Assembly (NCBI RefSeq): GCF_030506255.1 | Contig: NZ_CP113431.1 | Coordinates: 3,545,001 to 3,609,000, forward strand | Length of the DNA stretch: 64,000 nucleotides | From: Nocardioides sp. Arc9.136 | GTDB lineage: Bacteria > Actinomycetota > Actinomycetes > Propionibacteriales > Nocardioidaceae | Direction: 5' to 3' | Shown: in pieces, positions 1 to 6,858 of the stretch | Layout: each line of letters opens with the position of its first letter | Numbering within the stretch: position 1 is the stretch's first letter | The notes under the pieces: model-generated | Databases searched by the model: none | What the model was told of the DNA's origin: nothing | Seen by the model: only the letters and a program-made list of their open reading frames with translations | Position numbers and translations under genes: made by a program

Positions 1-762
1 TGGGAGCGGCCGGTCCGGACCACGGTCGTCGGCGTCGCCCGCACCGGGCTGGTCACGACGACCACCGTGCTGCGGGTCGGGAACGACGCGGCACCCGACG
101 TCCGCGCCGGTGTCGCCCTGCTCGCCGAGGCCGTCCGCGGACTGTGCGGGCTGCCCGACGGCGGCTCGTGCGTGGGCAAGCCGGAGCCACAGCTGGTCCG
201 GCCGGTCGCCGTCGGCGAGGTGCCGAGCCTGCTCTCCGAGATCGACCTGCCCCCGGTGCAGGGGGTCGCGAAGCCCTGGACGGGCAGCCCGACCGTGCGG
301 GCCGACCAGAACGCCGCCGCGACCCCGTGCGACCGCACGTCCTTCACCGGCAAGGGGATCACCGACAACGTGACCCGCACCTTCGTGGTGCTCGACGCCG
401 GGCTCCCGACGGAGTTCGGCCTGACCCAGACCGTCGGCAACCTTCCGAGCCGGAAGGCCGCGACCGCCTTCGTCGAGGGCGTGCGCCGCCGGATCGACCG
501 CTGCGCCGAGGACGACCTGACCACCGAGGTGCGCCGGATCTCCCACACCGACACCCGCCGCGAGGACCTCTCGGTGTGGGCGGTCACCACTGAGCTGTCC
601 GACGAGACGACCGTCCGCTACCTGATGGCGGTGCTGCGCACCGACCGGACCGTCGGCCAGGTGGGGTTCGTCCCGGCCGGTGGCCGGACCATGGGCGACG
701 GTGCCTTCGCCGGTCTGGCGCGGCGGGCGCTCGAGCGGCTGCACGAGCACCCGACGTCCTGA
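1..762 (+). CDS. C-terminal part of a hypothetical secreted or membrane-anchored protein (5' end outside window)
   Basis: The reading frame is open from the first base of the window to a TGA at 762, giving 253 visible residues, so the true start lies upstream. An internal GTG at 67 is possible but the frame is equally well coded before it. The visible part has no transmembrane segment, contains scattered cysteines (for example LCGLPDGGSC and ATPCDRTS) and reads like an extracytoplasmic alpha/beta domain. Its final 180 residues resemble in style, length and composition the sensor part of the protein at 1417-2754, which sits behind a SigE-type sigma factor; the two may be paralogs. A PknH-type extracellular sensor domain is one possibility, but this is inference. 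No enzymatic motif is visible. Confidence 0.7.
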   Translation, partial: WERPVRTTVVGVARTGLVTTTTVLRVGNDAAPDVRAGVALLAEAVRGLCGLPDGGSCVGKPEPQLVRPVAVGEVPSLLSEIDLPPVQGVAKPWTGSPTVRADQNAAATPCDRTSFTGKGITDNVTRTFVVLDAGLPTEFGLTQTVGNLPSRKAATAFVEGVRRRIDRCAEDDLTTEVRRISHTDTRREDLSVWAVTTELSDETTVRYLMAVLRTDRTVGQVGFVPAGGRTMGDGAFAGLARRALERLHEHPTS

Positions 763-831
763 CCCGCCCCTCCTCGCCCGCCCCTCCTGGGCCCCGTCAG
801 CGAGGGTCCGCGACTTTCCGGTGGTTCGCGT

Positions 832-859
832 GCAACCGTGACCTGCGCTGAGGCGTATG
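832..859 (+). promoter_or_regulatory. Candidate ECF/SigE-type promoter
   Basis: GCAACC at 832-837 and CGTATG at 854-859 are separated by 16 nt. This matches the AAC / CGT pattern of group IV (ECF) sigma factors, and it lies about 58 nt before the start of the sigma factor gene at 918, suggesting autoregulation. Motifs are seen; function is inferred. Confidence 0.5.
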
Positions 860-917
860 CCCCCTGACCGGCCACGAAGGCCGGCCAGAAGCAGGACAGC
901 AGACGGGACACGAGTCG

Positions 918-1424
918 ATGGACGAACGCGAGTTCGACGACTTCTACACCGCGTCGTTCCAGAGGATCACCGGCCAGGTGTACGCCATGATCGGGAATCG
1001 GGACGAGGCGCAGGAGTGCGTCCAGGAGGCCTTCGTGCGGGCATGGGCGCACCGCCGCAAGCTCGAGCGGGCCGAGCACCCGGAGGCGTGGGTGCGCACG
1101 ACGGCCTACCGCCTGGCCGTCAGCCGCTGGCGACGTACGTCGCGTGGCCGGCGGCCCGCCGACCGCGCGCTCGCCGCGCCCACCGAGACCGCCGCACCGA
1201 GCGAGGCGCACGTGGCCCTGGTGGCCGCGCTCAAGCAGCTGCCCGAGGCGCAGCGCCAGGCGCTCGTGCTGCACCACATCGCCGACCTCCCGGTCCAGGC
1301 CGTGGCCCGCGAGACCGGCGTCCCGGAGGGCACGGTCAAGGCCCGGCTCAGCCGGGGGCGCGCCGCCCTGGCGGCCCTGCTCTCCGACGACACCGGCTAC
1401 CAGGAGGGAGCGAGCCGTGCGTGA
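918..1424 (+). CDS. SigE-family ECF RNA polymerase sigma factor
   Basis: A 168-aa protein, the usual size for the actinobacterial SigE family. Region 2 spans roughly residues 5-75, beginning FDDFYTASFQRITGQVY and ending in the WVRTTAYRLAVSRWRR core-binding/-10 recognition part. A short linker leads to region 4 at roughly residues 100-155 (LPEAQRQALVLHHIADLP, then the helix-turn-helix VARETGVPEGTVKARLSRG). It directs RNA polymerase to a dedicated promoter set. The stop codon overlaps the next gene by 8 nt (GTG at 1417), so the two are translationally coupled and the partner probably controls or is controlled by it. An ECF-like promoter lies at 832-859. The ATG at 918 is preceded only by a weak purine-rich stretch. 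Confidence 0.9.
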   Translation: MDEREFDDFYTASFQRITGQVYAMIGNRDEAQECVQEAFVRAWAHRRKLERAEHPEAWVRTTAYRLAVSRWRRTSRGRRPADRALAAPTETAAPSEAHVALVAALKQLPEAQRQALVLHHIADLPVQAVARETGVPEGTVKARLSRGRAALAALLSDDTGYQEGASRA

Positions 1425-2754
1425 CCCGATCGAGGACCTCGAGCACTTCCGAACCGATGGGACCACCGTGAACCCCCTGCCCGCCTCCGAGGTACGGCGC
1501 CGCGGCGACCGGATGCGGCGCCGCACGACCGCGCTCGCCACCGCCGGTGGTGTCGCCGCGGCCCTCGTCGCGGTGGCCGTCCCCTTCGGCATCTCCCGCT
1601 CCGGCGCGGACGCCGGCCGCGACATCAGCCCGGCACCGCCGACCGTCGAGTGGCTCGAGCAGGCGCCCGAGGAGTTCCCGCTCGACGACGGCTACGCGTT
1701 CGGCTCCGCCGTCGACGAGGTCGCGACCAGCATCCCCGCGGCCTGCGGGACGCCGTTCTGGACGACCGAGGGGACCACCGACGTCCAGGGCGCGGCGGTC
1801 TACGGCGGCGAGGCCTTCGACGCCCGGACGCTGATGGTCTACCCCGACGACACCGCGGCCGCCGAGGCGCTGGCCGGCATCCGCGACGCCGTCGCCGACT
1901 GCCCCGAGCAGACCGACGCCGACGACACCCCCGACAACACCCTGGTCTACGACGTGCTCGACCAGGGCCTGCCCACCGAGGACTCCTTCGTCTTCGTCGA
2001 GCGGGTCCGCGACGAGGCCGACGGCCTGCTCTACAGCGCGACGACCACGATGGTCGGCCGCAGCGGGAACGCACTGCTGCTCGACCAGTCCTACGGCAGC
2101 GCCGGCGGCGAGCAGGCGGTCGACTTCAACCTGCGCAAGCAGCTGGAGCGCGCCGCCGTCCCGCTCTCGGACATGTGCGTCTTCAGCGCGACCCCGTGCT
2201 CGCGGACGACGGTCGTCCCGGGCGGGTTCCCGCTCCTCGACGGCGTCCCGACGGGTGCGGCGACCACCGACCCCACCCGCGACCTGCCGCCGATCGTGCT
2301 CGAGGAGTGCGGCGCGACCGTGGACGTGCCCGAGCACACCGACCTCGTCCGTGCCGGCTGGTCCGTGCCCGGCGAGGACCGGCAGCGCCAGCTCGTCACC
2401 TTCGCCGACACCGAGCAGGCGCGGTCCTACGTCGAGGCGGTCATCGGGCTCTACGAGGAATGCATCGAGTCCGAGGAGCCCGACGGGAGGACCCAGTCGG
2501 TCCAGGCCATCCTCGACCTCGGCGGCTACCAGCAGGCGGGCGGCGCCCACCTCAGCTGGGAGCGCGACGGCGAGCCCGTCGGCGGCACCGAGACGGTCGC
2601 CGTCGTCCGGGTCGGCGCCGCCGTCGTCCTCGGCACGATCACCAGCGACGAGGGCGTCGGGCCGAACGGCGAGCGCATCCAGCAGCAGACGCGCGAGGCG
2701 TTCGAGTCGCTCGACGGGGTCGTCGCCGCCATGGGCGACCTCCGGGCACCCTGA
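1417..2754 (+). CDS. Membrane-anchored sensor-like protein coupled to the sigma factor
   Basis: A 445-aa protein starting at GTG 1417, chosen because AGGAGGGA lies just upstream (about 1403-1409) and the start overlaps the sigma factor stop by 8 nt. A short cytoplasmic N-terminus (about 35 residues, arginine-rich just before the membrane) is followed by one transmembrane helix at about 38-57. About 380 extracytoplasmic residues follow, with several cysteines (PAACGTPFW, MCVFSATPC, EECGAT, YEECIES). It lacks the ZAS zinc motif of classical anti-sigma factors, so calling it an anti-sigma factor would be inference from position only. It may sense an envelope signal and relay it to the sigma factor. 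It ends just before a strong bidirectional terminator shared with sucD. Confidence 0.8.
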   Translation: MRDPIEDLEHFRTDGTTVNPLPASEVRRRGDRMRRRTTALATAGGVAAALVAVAVPFGISRSGADAGRDISPAPPTVEWLEQAPEEFPLDDGYAFGSAVDEVATSIPAACGTPFWTTEGTTDVQGAAVYGGEAFDARTLMVYPDDTAAAEALAGIRDAVADCPEQTDADDTPDNTLVYDVLDQGLPTEDSFVFVERVRDEADGLLYSATTTMVGRSGNALLLDQSYGSAGGEQAVDFNLRKQLERAAVPLSDMCVFSATPCSRTTVVPGGFPLLDGVPTGAATTDPTRDLPPIVLEECGATVDVPEHTDLVRAGWSVPGEDRQRQLVTFADTEQARSYVEAVIGLYEECIESEEPDGRTQSVQAILDLGGYQQAGGAHLSWERDGEPVGGTETVAVVRVGAAVVLGTITSDEGVGPNGERIQQQTREAFESLDGVVAAMGDLRAP

Positions 2755-2781
2755 CCGGGTCCGCACGCGACGTACGACGCA

Positions 2782-2817
2782 CGAACGGCCCCCGGCGAGA
2801 TCGCCGGGGGCCGTTCG
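2782..2817. terminator. Bidirectional intrinsic-type terminator hairpin
   Basis: A perfect 17-bp inverted repeat (arms 2782-2798 and 2801-2817, 2-nt centre) lies exactly between the convergent stops of the gene ending at 2754 and sucD ending at 2841. The stem core is GGCCCCCGGCGA. No long T run follows, as is normal in GC-rich actinobacteria. Confidence 0.85.
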
Positions 2818-2840
2818 GTTGCTGCTGGTGGAGCGGTCGC

Positions 2841-3722
2841 TCAGAGCGACTGGAGGATCTCCCGCATGAGCGCCGCGGTCTCGGACGGCGTCTTGCCGAC
2901 CTTGACGCCGACGGCCTCGAGGGCCTCCTTCTTGGCCTGCGCGGTGCCGGAGGAGCCCGACACGATCGCGCCGGCGTGGCCCATCGTCTTGCCCTCGGGG
3001 GCGGTGAAGCCCGCGACGTAGCCGACGACCGGCTTGGTGACGTGGTCCTTGATGTACGCCGCGGCCCGCTCCTCGGCGTCGCCGCCGATCTCGCCGATCA
3101 TCACGATGGCCTTGGTCTCCGGGTCGTTCTCGAAGGCCTCGAGCGCGTCGATGTGCGTGGTGCCGATGATCGGGTCACCACCGATGCCGATGGCGGTGGA
3201 GAAGCCGAAGTCCCGCAGCTCGTACATCATCTGGTAGGTCAGCGTGCCCGACTTCGACACGAGGCCGACCGGACCCTTGCCCGCGATGGTGTGCGGGGTG
3301 ATGCCGGCCAGCGACTCCTCCGGGGAGATGATCCCGGGGCAGTTGGGGCCGATCATCCGGGTCTTCTTGCCGTCGAGGTAGGCGAAGACCTCGGCGCTGT
3401 CCTGGACCGGGACACCCTCGGTGATGACCACCAGCAGCGGGATCTCCGCGTCGATGGCCTCGATGCAGGCGTCCTTGGTGAAGGCCGGGGGAACGAAGGC
3501 GACCGAGACGTCGGCGCCGGTGGCCTCCATGGCCTCCTTGACGGTCCCGAAGACCGGCAGCTCCTTGCCGTTGAGCTCGACGGTGGTGCCGGCCTTGCGG
3601 GCGTTGACACCGCCCACGATGTTCGAGTCGGCCTGGAGCATCAGGTTGGTGTGCTTGGAGCCCATCCCGCCCGTGATGCCCTGGACGATGATCTTGGAGT
3701 CCTTGTTGAGGTAGATCGTCAT
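2841..3722 (-). CDS. sucD: Succinyl-CoA synthetase (ADP/GDP-forming) subunit alpha
   Basis: A 293-aa protein that, with SucC, interconverts succinyl-CoA and succinate with nucleotide phosphorylation in the TCA cycle. The N-terminal CoA-binding Rossmann domain begins [19 protein letters not shown]. The phosphohistidine loop near residue 240 is visible as [18 protein letters not shown], and GPNCPGI is the conserved mid-protein motif. The start ATG at 3722 is chosen because AAGGAG lies upstream on the minus strand and it matches the family N-terminus; an upstream in-frame start would add about 19 unconserved residues. It is 19 nt downstream of sucC, the usual operon order sucC-sucD, and ends at the terminator at 2782-2817. 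Confidence 0.97.
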   Translation of the reverse strand: MTIYLNKDSKIIVQGITGGMGSKHTNLMLQADSNIVGGVNARKAGTTVELNGKELPVFGTVKEAMEATGADVSVAFVPPAFTKDACIEAIDAEIPLLVVITEGVPVQDSAEVFAYLDGKKTRMIGPNCPGIISPEESLAGITPHTIAGKGPVGLVSKSGTLTYQMMYELRDFGFSTAIGIGGDPIIGTTHIDALEAFENDPETKAIVMIGEIGGDAEERAAAYIKDHVTKPVVGYVAGFTAPEGKTMGHAGAIVSGSSGTAQAKKEALEAVGVKVGKTPSETAALMREILQSL

Positions 3723-3741
3723 GCTGTCAGGTCTCCTTGTC

Positions 3742-4908
3742 TCAGGCGTTCGCCAGCTCGGCGGCCTTGTCGGCCGCACCGTCCATCGTGTCCACCTGCG
3801 TCACCAACGGGTGGTTGAGCTCGTCGAGGATCCGGCGGCCCTCCTCCACGTTGTTGCCGTCCAGGCGCACGACGAGCGGCTTGGTGGCGTTGTCGCCGAG
3901 GATCTCCAGCGCGCCCTTGATGCCGTTGGCGACCTCGTCGCAGGCGGTGATGCCGCCGAAGACGTTGACGAACACGCTCTTGACCTGGGGGTCGTTGAGG
4001 ATGACGTCGAGGCCGTTGGCCATCACGGTGGCGTTGGCGCCGCCGCCGATGTCGAGGAAGTTCGCCGGCTTCACGCCGCCGTGCGCCTCACCGGCGTACG
4101 CGACGACGTCGAGGGTCGACATGACCAGGCCCGCGCCGTTGCCGATGATGCCCACAGCACCGTCGAGCTTGACGTAGTTGAGGCCGAGGTCCTTGGCCTT
4201 CGCCTCGAGCGGGTCGGCCTCCTCGCGGATCTCGAACTCGGCGTGGTCGGCGTGACGGAACTCCGAGGCGTTGTCGTCCAGCGACACCTTGCCGTCGAGG
4301 GCCTCGAGCTTGTCGCCCTCGAGGCGGGCCAGCGGGTTGACCTCCACCAGGGTGGCGTCCTCCTCGACGTACACCTTCCACAGCGCCTGGACCATCTCGA
4401 TGGCCTGGTCGCGCAGCTCGGCGGGGAACTTCGCCTCGTCGACGATCGCAGCGGCCTTCTCGGGCGTGACGCCCTCGAGCGCGTTGATCGGGATCTGGCG
4501 GACCGCCTCGGGGTTGGTCTTGGCGACCTCCTCGATCTCCACGCCGCCCTCGACCGATGCGATGCACAGGTGCGAGCGGTTGGAGCGGTCGAGCAGGAAG
4601 GAGAAGTAGTACTCCTCCACCGGCGGGGTGGCGGGCGTGACCAGGACACGGTTGACCGTGAGGCCCTTGATCTCCATGCCGAGGATGTTCGAGGCGTGCT
4701 CGAAGGCCTCGTCGGCCGTCTTGGCGAGCTTCACGCCGCCGGCCTTGCCTCGACCACCGGCCTTGACCTGCGCCTTGATGACGGTGACGCCACCGATCTC
4801 CTCGGCTGCGGCCTTGGCGGCCTCCGCGGTTTCGACGACCGTCCCGAGGGTCGTCGCCACACCGTGCTTGGCGAAGAGCTGCTTCGCCTGGTACTCCATC
4901 AGGTCCAC
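3742..4908 (-). CDS. sucC: Succinyl-CoA synthetase (ADP-forming) subunit beta
   Basis: A 388-aa ATP-grasp subunit that binds nucleotide and succinate and pairs with SucD. The N-terminus [17 protein letters not shown] is family-typical. The [12 protein letters not shown] glycine-rich loop (about residues 45-60) belongs to the ATP-grasp fold, and EINPLA-like [11 protein letters not shown] and the [13 protein letters not shown] stretch belong to the C-terminal ligase domain. The start is the GTG at 4908 rather than the internal ATG at 4899, because MDL precedes the conserved MEYQ in relatives. It is first in the sucCD operon; its upstream region of about 195 nt holds a possible short ORF on the other strand (5034-5189) and no other clear gene. 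Confidence 0.97.
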   Translation of the reverse strand: MDLMEYQAKQLFAKHGVATTLGTVVETAEAAKAAAEEIGGVTVIKAQVKAGGRGKAGGVKLAKTADEAFEHASNILGMEIKGLTVNRVLVTPATPPVEEYYFSFLLDRSNRSHLCIASVEGGVEIEEVAKTNPEAVRQIPINALEGVTPEKAAAIVDEAKFPAELRDQAIEMVQALWKVYVEEDATLVEVNPLARLEGDKLEALDGKVSLDDNASEFRHADHAEFEIREEADPLEAKAKDLGLNYVKLDGAVGIIGNGAGLVMSTLDVVAYAGEAHGGVKPANFLDIGGGANATVMANGLDVILNDPQVKSVFVNVFGGITACDEVANGIKGALEILGDNATKPLVVRLDGNNVEEGRRILDELNHPLVTQVDTMDGAADKAAELANA

Positions 4909-5033
4909 GAAATTCCACCAGTCCTATTCAGGGTGCGGGCCGCGTCCGGCGCGGGGCGCGCGGCGGCCCGGGGGTGTCCTCGCGGCACCCTAGACCTGTC
5001 TCGCCGTCGCCGACGAGAGCAGGAGGTGCCGAC

Positions 5034-5189
5034 GTGACGCAACGCATACACGTCCCGTCCGACCCCCGGTGCCCCTGGGACACCGGGCCCACCCGTGCCC
5101 GGATCAGTGGTACGGCGTGTCGTCCGCCACCCCGGCGAGCCCCTCGAGCCGGGCGAGGACGTCACCCGGGGCGTCCGCCGGGGTCGTGA
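5034..5189 (+). CDS. Possible 51-aa ORF with good ribosome binding site (doubtful)
   Basis: A GTG at 5034 is preceded by AGGAGG at 5021-5026 with ideal spacing, and by a TAGACC box at 4991-4996 that could be a -10. The first 20 codons are plausible, but the frame soon overlaps the 3' end of the minus-strand gene 5104-5529 and becomes arginine/proline-rich like a shadow frame. No family is recognised. It could be a real small protein, a leader peptide or chance. Confidence 0.2.
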   Translation: MTQRIHVPSDPRCPWDTGPTRARISGTACRPPPRRAPRAGRGRHPGRPPGS

Positions 5190-5529
5190 GCACCACGGCG
5201 ACGACGTCGTCGTCGATGCCCTCGGCCGCCTCGCCGCCCGTCCCGCCGGCGAGGCCGGTCGCCAGCGCGGACGCGTCGTACGCCGGCGGTGCGAGCAGCA
5301 CGACGACCTGCACGTCCTCCTGCACCGCGGCCGCCACCACGACCGCCTCGTCGAGGCCCTGACCTGCGTGGACGACCTCGTGGCCGGCGTCGCGCAAGGC
5401 TCTCGCCAGCCGGACGATCGCCCCCTCGGCCTCCGCCGGCGACTCCTCCGACGTCCGGCCGGGCGCCCCGGCCGGCTCGTCCTGGCCCGCGGCCGAGGCG
5501 GCCACGGCAGCGAGGAGGAGCCTGGTCAC
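5104..5529 (-). CDS. Degenerate cobalamin-binding-domain-like protein
   Basis: A 141-aa protein whose middle strongly recalls the B12-binding domain of methylmalonyl-CoA mutase C-termini: ARALRDAGHEVVHAGQ, then VVVAAAVQEDVQVVVLL, then a late DDVVAVVL strand. The hallmark DxHxxG motif that supplies the cobalt-ligating histidine is missing; its place after the first strand (MTRLLLAAVAAS) is an acidic/alanine-rich insertion. It therefore probably keeps the flavodoxin-like fold but may not bind cobalamin. The start is GTG 5529, 6 nt downstream of a TAGGGT -10 box (complement of 5536-5541), so the mRNA is probably leaderless. It is monocistronic between sucC and the M23 peptidase; its role is unknown. 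Confidence 0.65.
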   Translation of the reverse strand: MTRLLLAAVAASAAGQDEPAGAPGRTSEESPAEAEGAIVRLARALRDAGHEVVHAGQGLDEAVVVAAAVQEDVQVVVLLAPPAYDASALATGLAGGTGGEAAEGIDDDVVAVVLTTPADAPGDVLARLEGLAGVADDTPYH

Positions 5530-5622
5530 GGGCGCACCCTAGGGCCTCGAGACCCGTCCCGGGGGGCGATCCACAGCACCGGAACGGGTCGTCCACAACT
5601 TGTCCAGCCCGATTTCGGAGCG

Positions 5623-5640
5623 TGTGACGGTTCCGTTACA
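5623..5640. promoter_or_regulatory. Imperfect palindrome upstream of the M23 peptidase
   Basis: TGTGACGGTTCCGTTACA reads nearly the same on both strands (14 of 18 positions) and lies about 84 nt before the ATG at 5724. It recalls a TGTGA...TCACA CRP/GlxR half-site pair but with wider spacing. It may be an operator; no regulator is identified. Confidence 0.3.
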
Positions 5641-5723
5641 GTCGCCTCTCGCCCACTTCCACGAGTCGTGGAACGGGCCTGGAAGCGCACGCCCTGCAGC
5701 CGACAGCAACGGAGTCACCATCC

Positions 5724-6767
5724 ATGGGTAACCACCGAGCGGACCGTCGCGGCCCTCGCCGCCGTCCCTCGGAGACCCCGCAGGGGATCATCGCCGGCCG
5801 CCGTGCGGTCGGACGAGACACCTCTACCCCGGTCCTCACCGAGGCAAACCCCGCGCCCGCTGCTGCGCCCCCGGCTCCCGTCGCGACGCCCGTCGTGGCC
5901 GGTGACGCCACCACCGTGTTCCGCGACCACGACGTCACGGTGGAGATGCCGCTCGTCGCCGCGGCCGAGACCCGCAGCACGGCCGGCAAGCGCAAGGCCG
6001 TCAAGCCCGTCAAGCAGACCTCCTCGCGGGCGCCGCTGCGCCGCGTGGTGCCCTCCGCGCCGGTCCTCATCGGCGCGGCCGCCCTGGTCGTCTCCGTCGG
6101 CGGCGCGGTCACCGGCGGTTCGTCCGCCGACCTCGTCGCGGACCAGCCCAAGGTGCACCAGCCCAGCGCCCTCGGCGGCGCCAGCGGCGTCTCCGCCGTC
6201 AACACCCTCGACCGCTCCTCGGCCGTGAGCCGCGACTCGCGGCGCGACGCGCTCGCCGACACCGCGGACGCCGAGCTGGTCGAGGCGGCCGCGAAGCAGA
6301 TGCGCCAGCGCAACACCGCCCTCGCGCAGTTCGCCAAGGACGCCGAGGCGCACGCGCAGGAGATCGCCAAGAACCAGTGGGTCCTGCCGATCCAGGGCTA
6401 CCGGCTGACCGCCCGCTTCGGCGACTACGGCCTGTGGGCGAACTACCACACCGGCCTGGACTTCGCCGCCCCCACCGGCACCCCGCTCGTCGCGATGGCC
6501 AACGCGGTCGTCTCGAGCGTCGGGTACGACGGCGCGTACGGCAACAAGACCGTGCTGACCCTCGAGGACGGCACCGAGCTCTGGTACTGCCACCAGACCT
6601 CCACCACCGTCTCCCCCGGCGACGTCGTCCGGGCCGGCGAGGTCATCGGCAGCGTCGGCTCCACCGGCAACGTGACCGGTCCGCACCTGCACCTCGAGGT
6701 CCGCCCCGGCGCCGGCGACCCGGTCGACCCCTACGCCGCGCTGCAGGTGCACGGGCTCAACCCCTAG
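5724..6767 (+). CDS. M23-family peptidoglycan metallopeptidase (LytM-like)
   Basis: A 347-aa envelope protein. It has an arginine-rich cytoplasmic N-terminus, one membrane segment at about residues 113-133 (PVLIGAAALVVSVGGAV), and a helical linker rich in Ala/Glu/Lys at about 175-215. A C-terminal LytM/peptidase M23 domain spans about 225-330. Zinc/catalytic motifs are visible: HTGLDFAAPTGTP (HxxxD) and GPHLHLEVRP (HxH). It probably cleaves peptide cross-links in cell-wall murein outside the membrane. The N-terminal extension could regulate localisation. The gene stands alone after an intergenic region with a palindrome at 5623-5640, and converges on pcrA. Confidence 0.9.
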   Translation: MGNHRADRRGPRRRPSETPQGIIAGRRAVGRDTSTPVLTEANPAPAAAPPAPVATPVVAGDATTVFRDHDVTVEMPLVAAAETRSTAGKRKAVKPVKQTSSRAPLRRVVPSAPVLIGAAALVVSVGGAVTGGSSADLVADQPKVHQPSALGGASGVSAVNTLDRSSAVSRDSRRDALADTADAELVEAAAKQMRQRNTALAQFAKDAEAHAQEIAKNQWVLPIQGYRLTARFGDYGLWANYHTGLDFAAPTGTPLVAMANAVVSSVGYDGAYGNKTVLTLEDGTELWYCHQTSTTVSPGDVVRAGEVIGSVGSTGNVTGPHLHLEVRPGAGDPVDPYAALQVHGLNP

Positions 6768-6788
6768 CGAGGACGCGTCAGCGGACTC

Positions 6789-6836
6789 GCTGTCGGTGGT
6801 CGAGCAAACCGCGCGACCGAGGGACGAGTCCCGGTG
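6789..6836. repeat. Possible short dispersed hairpin-type repeat between convergent genes
   Basis: The interval between the stops at 6767 and 6859 contains a short interrupted dyad starting GTGGTCGAGC and ending CCCGGTGACC. It resembles the GTCGAG...CTCG hairpin repeats scattered between genes in related actinobacteria (general recollection, not searched). It could serve as a weak bidirectional terminator. Confidence 0.25.
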
Positions 6837-6858
6837 ACCTGCCCGCCCGCCGGTGGGC

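Noticed and set aside
5541..5723. Cyclic di-AMP (ydaO) riboswitch upstream of the M23 peptidase
   Set aside because: Such riboswitches are common before wall hydrolases in actinobacteria, but I could not find the conserved core motifs, only an imperfect palindrome.
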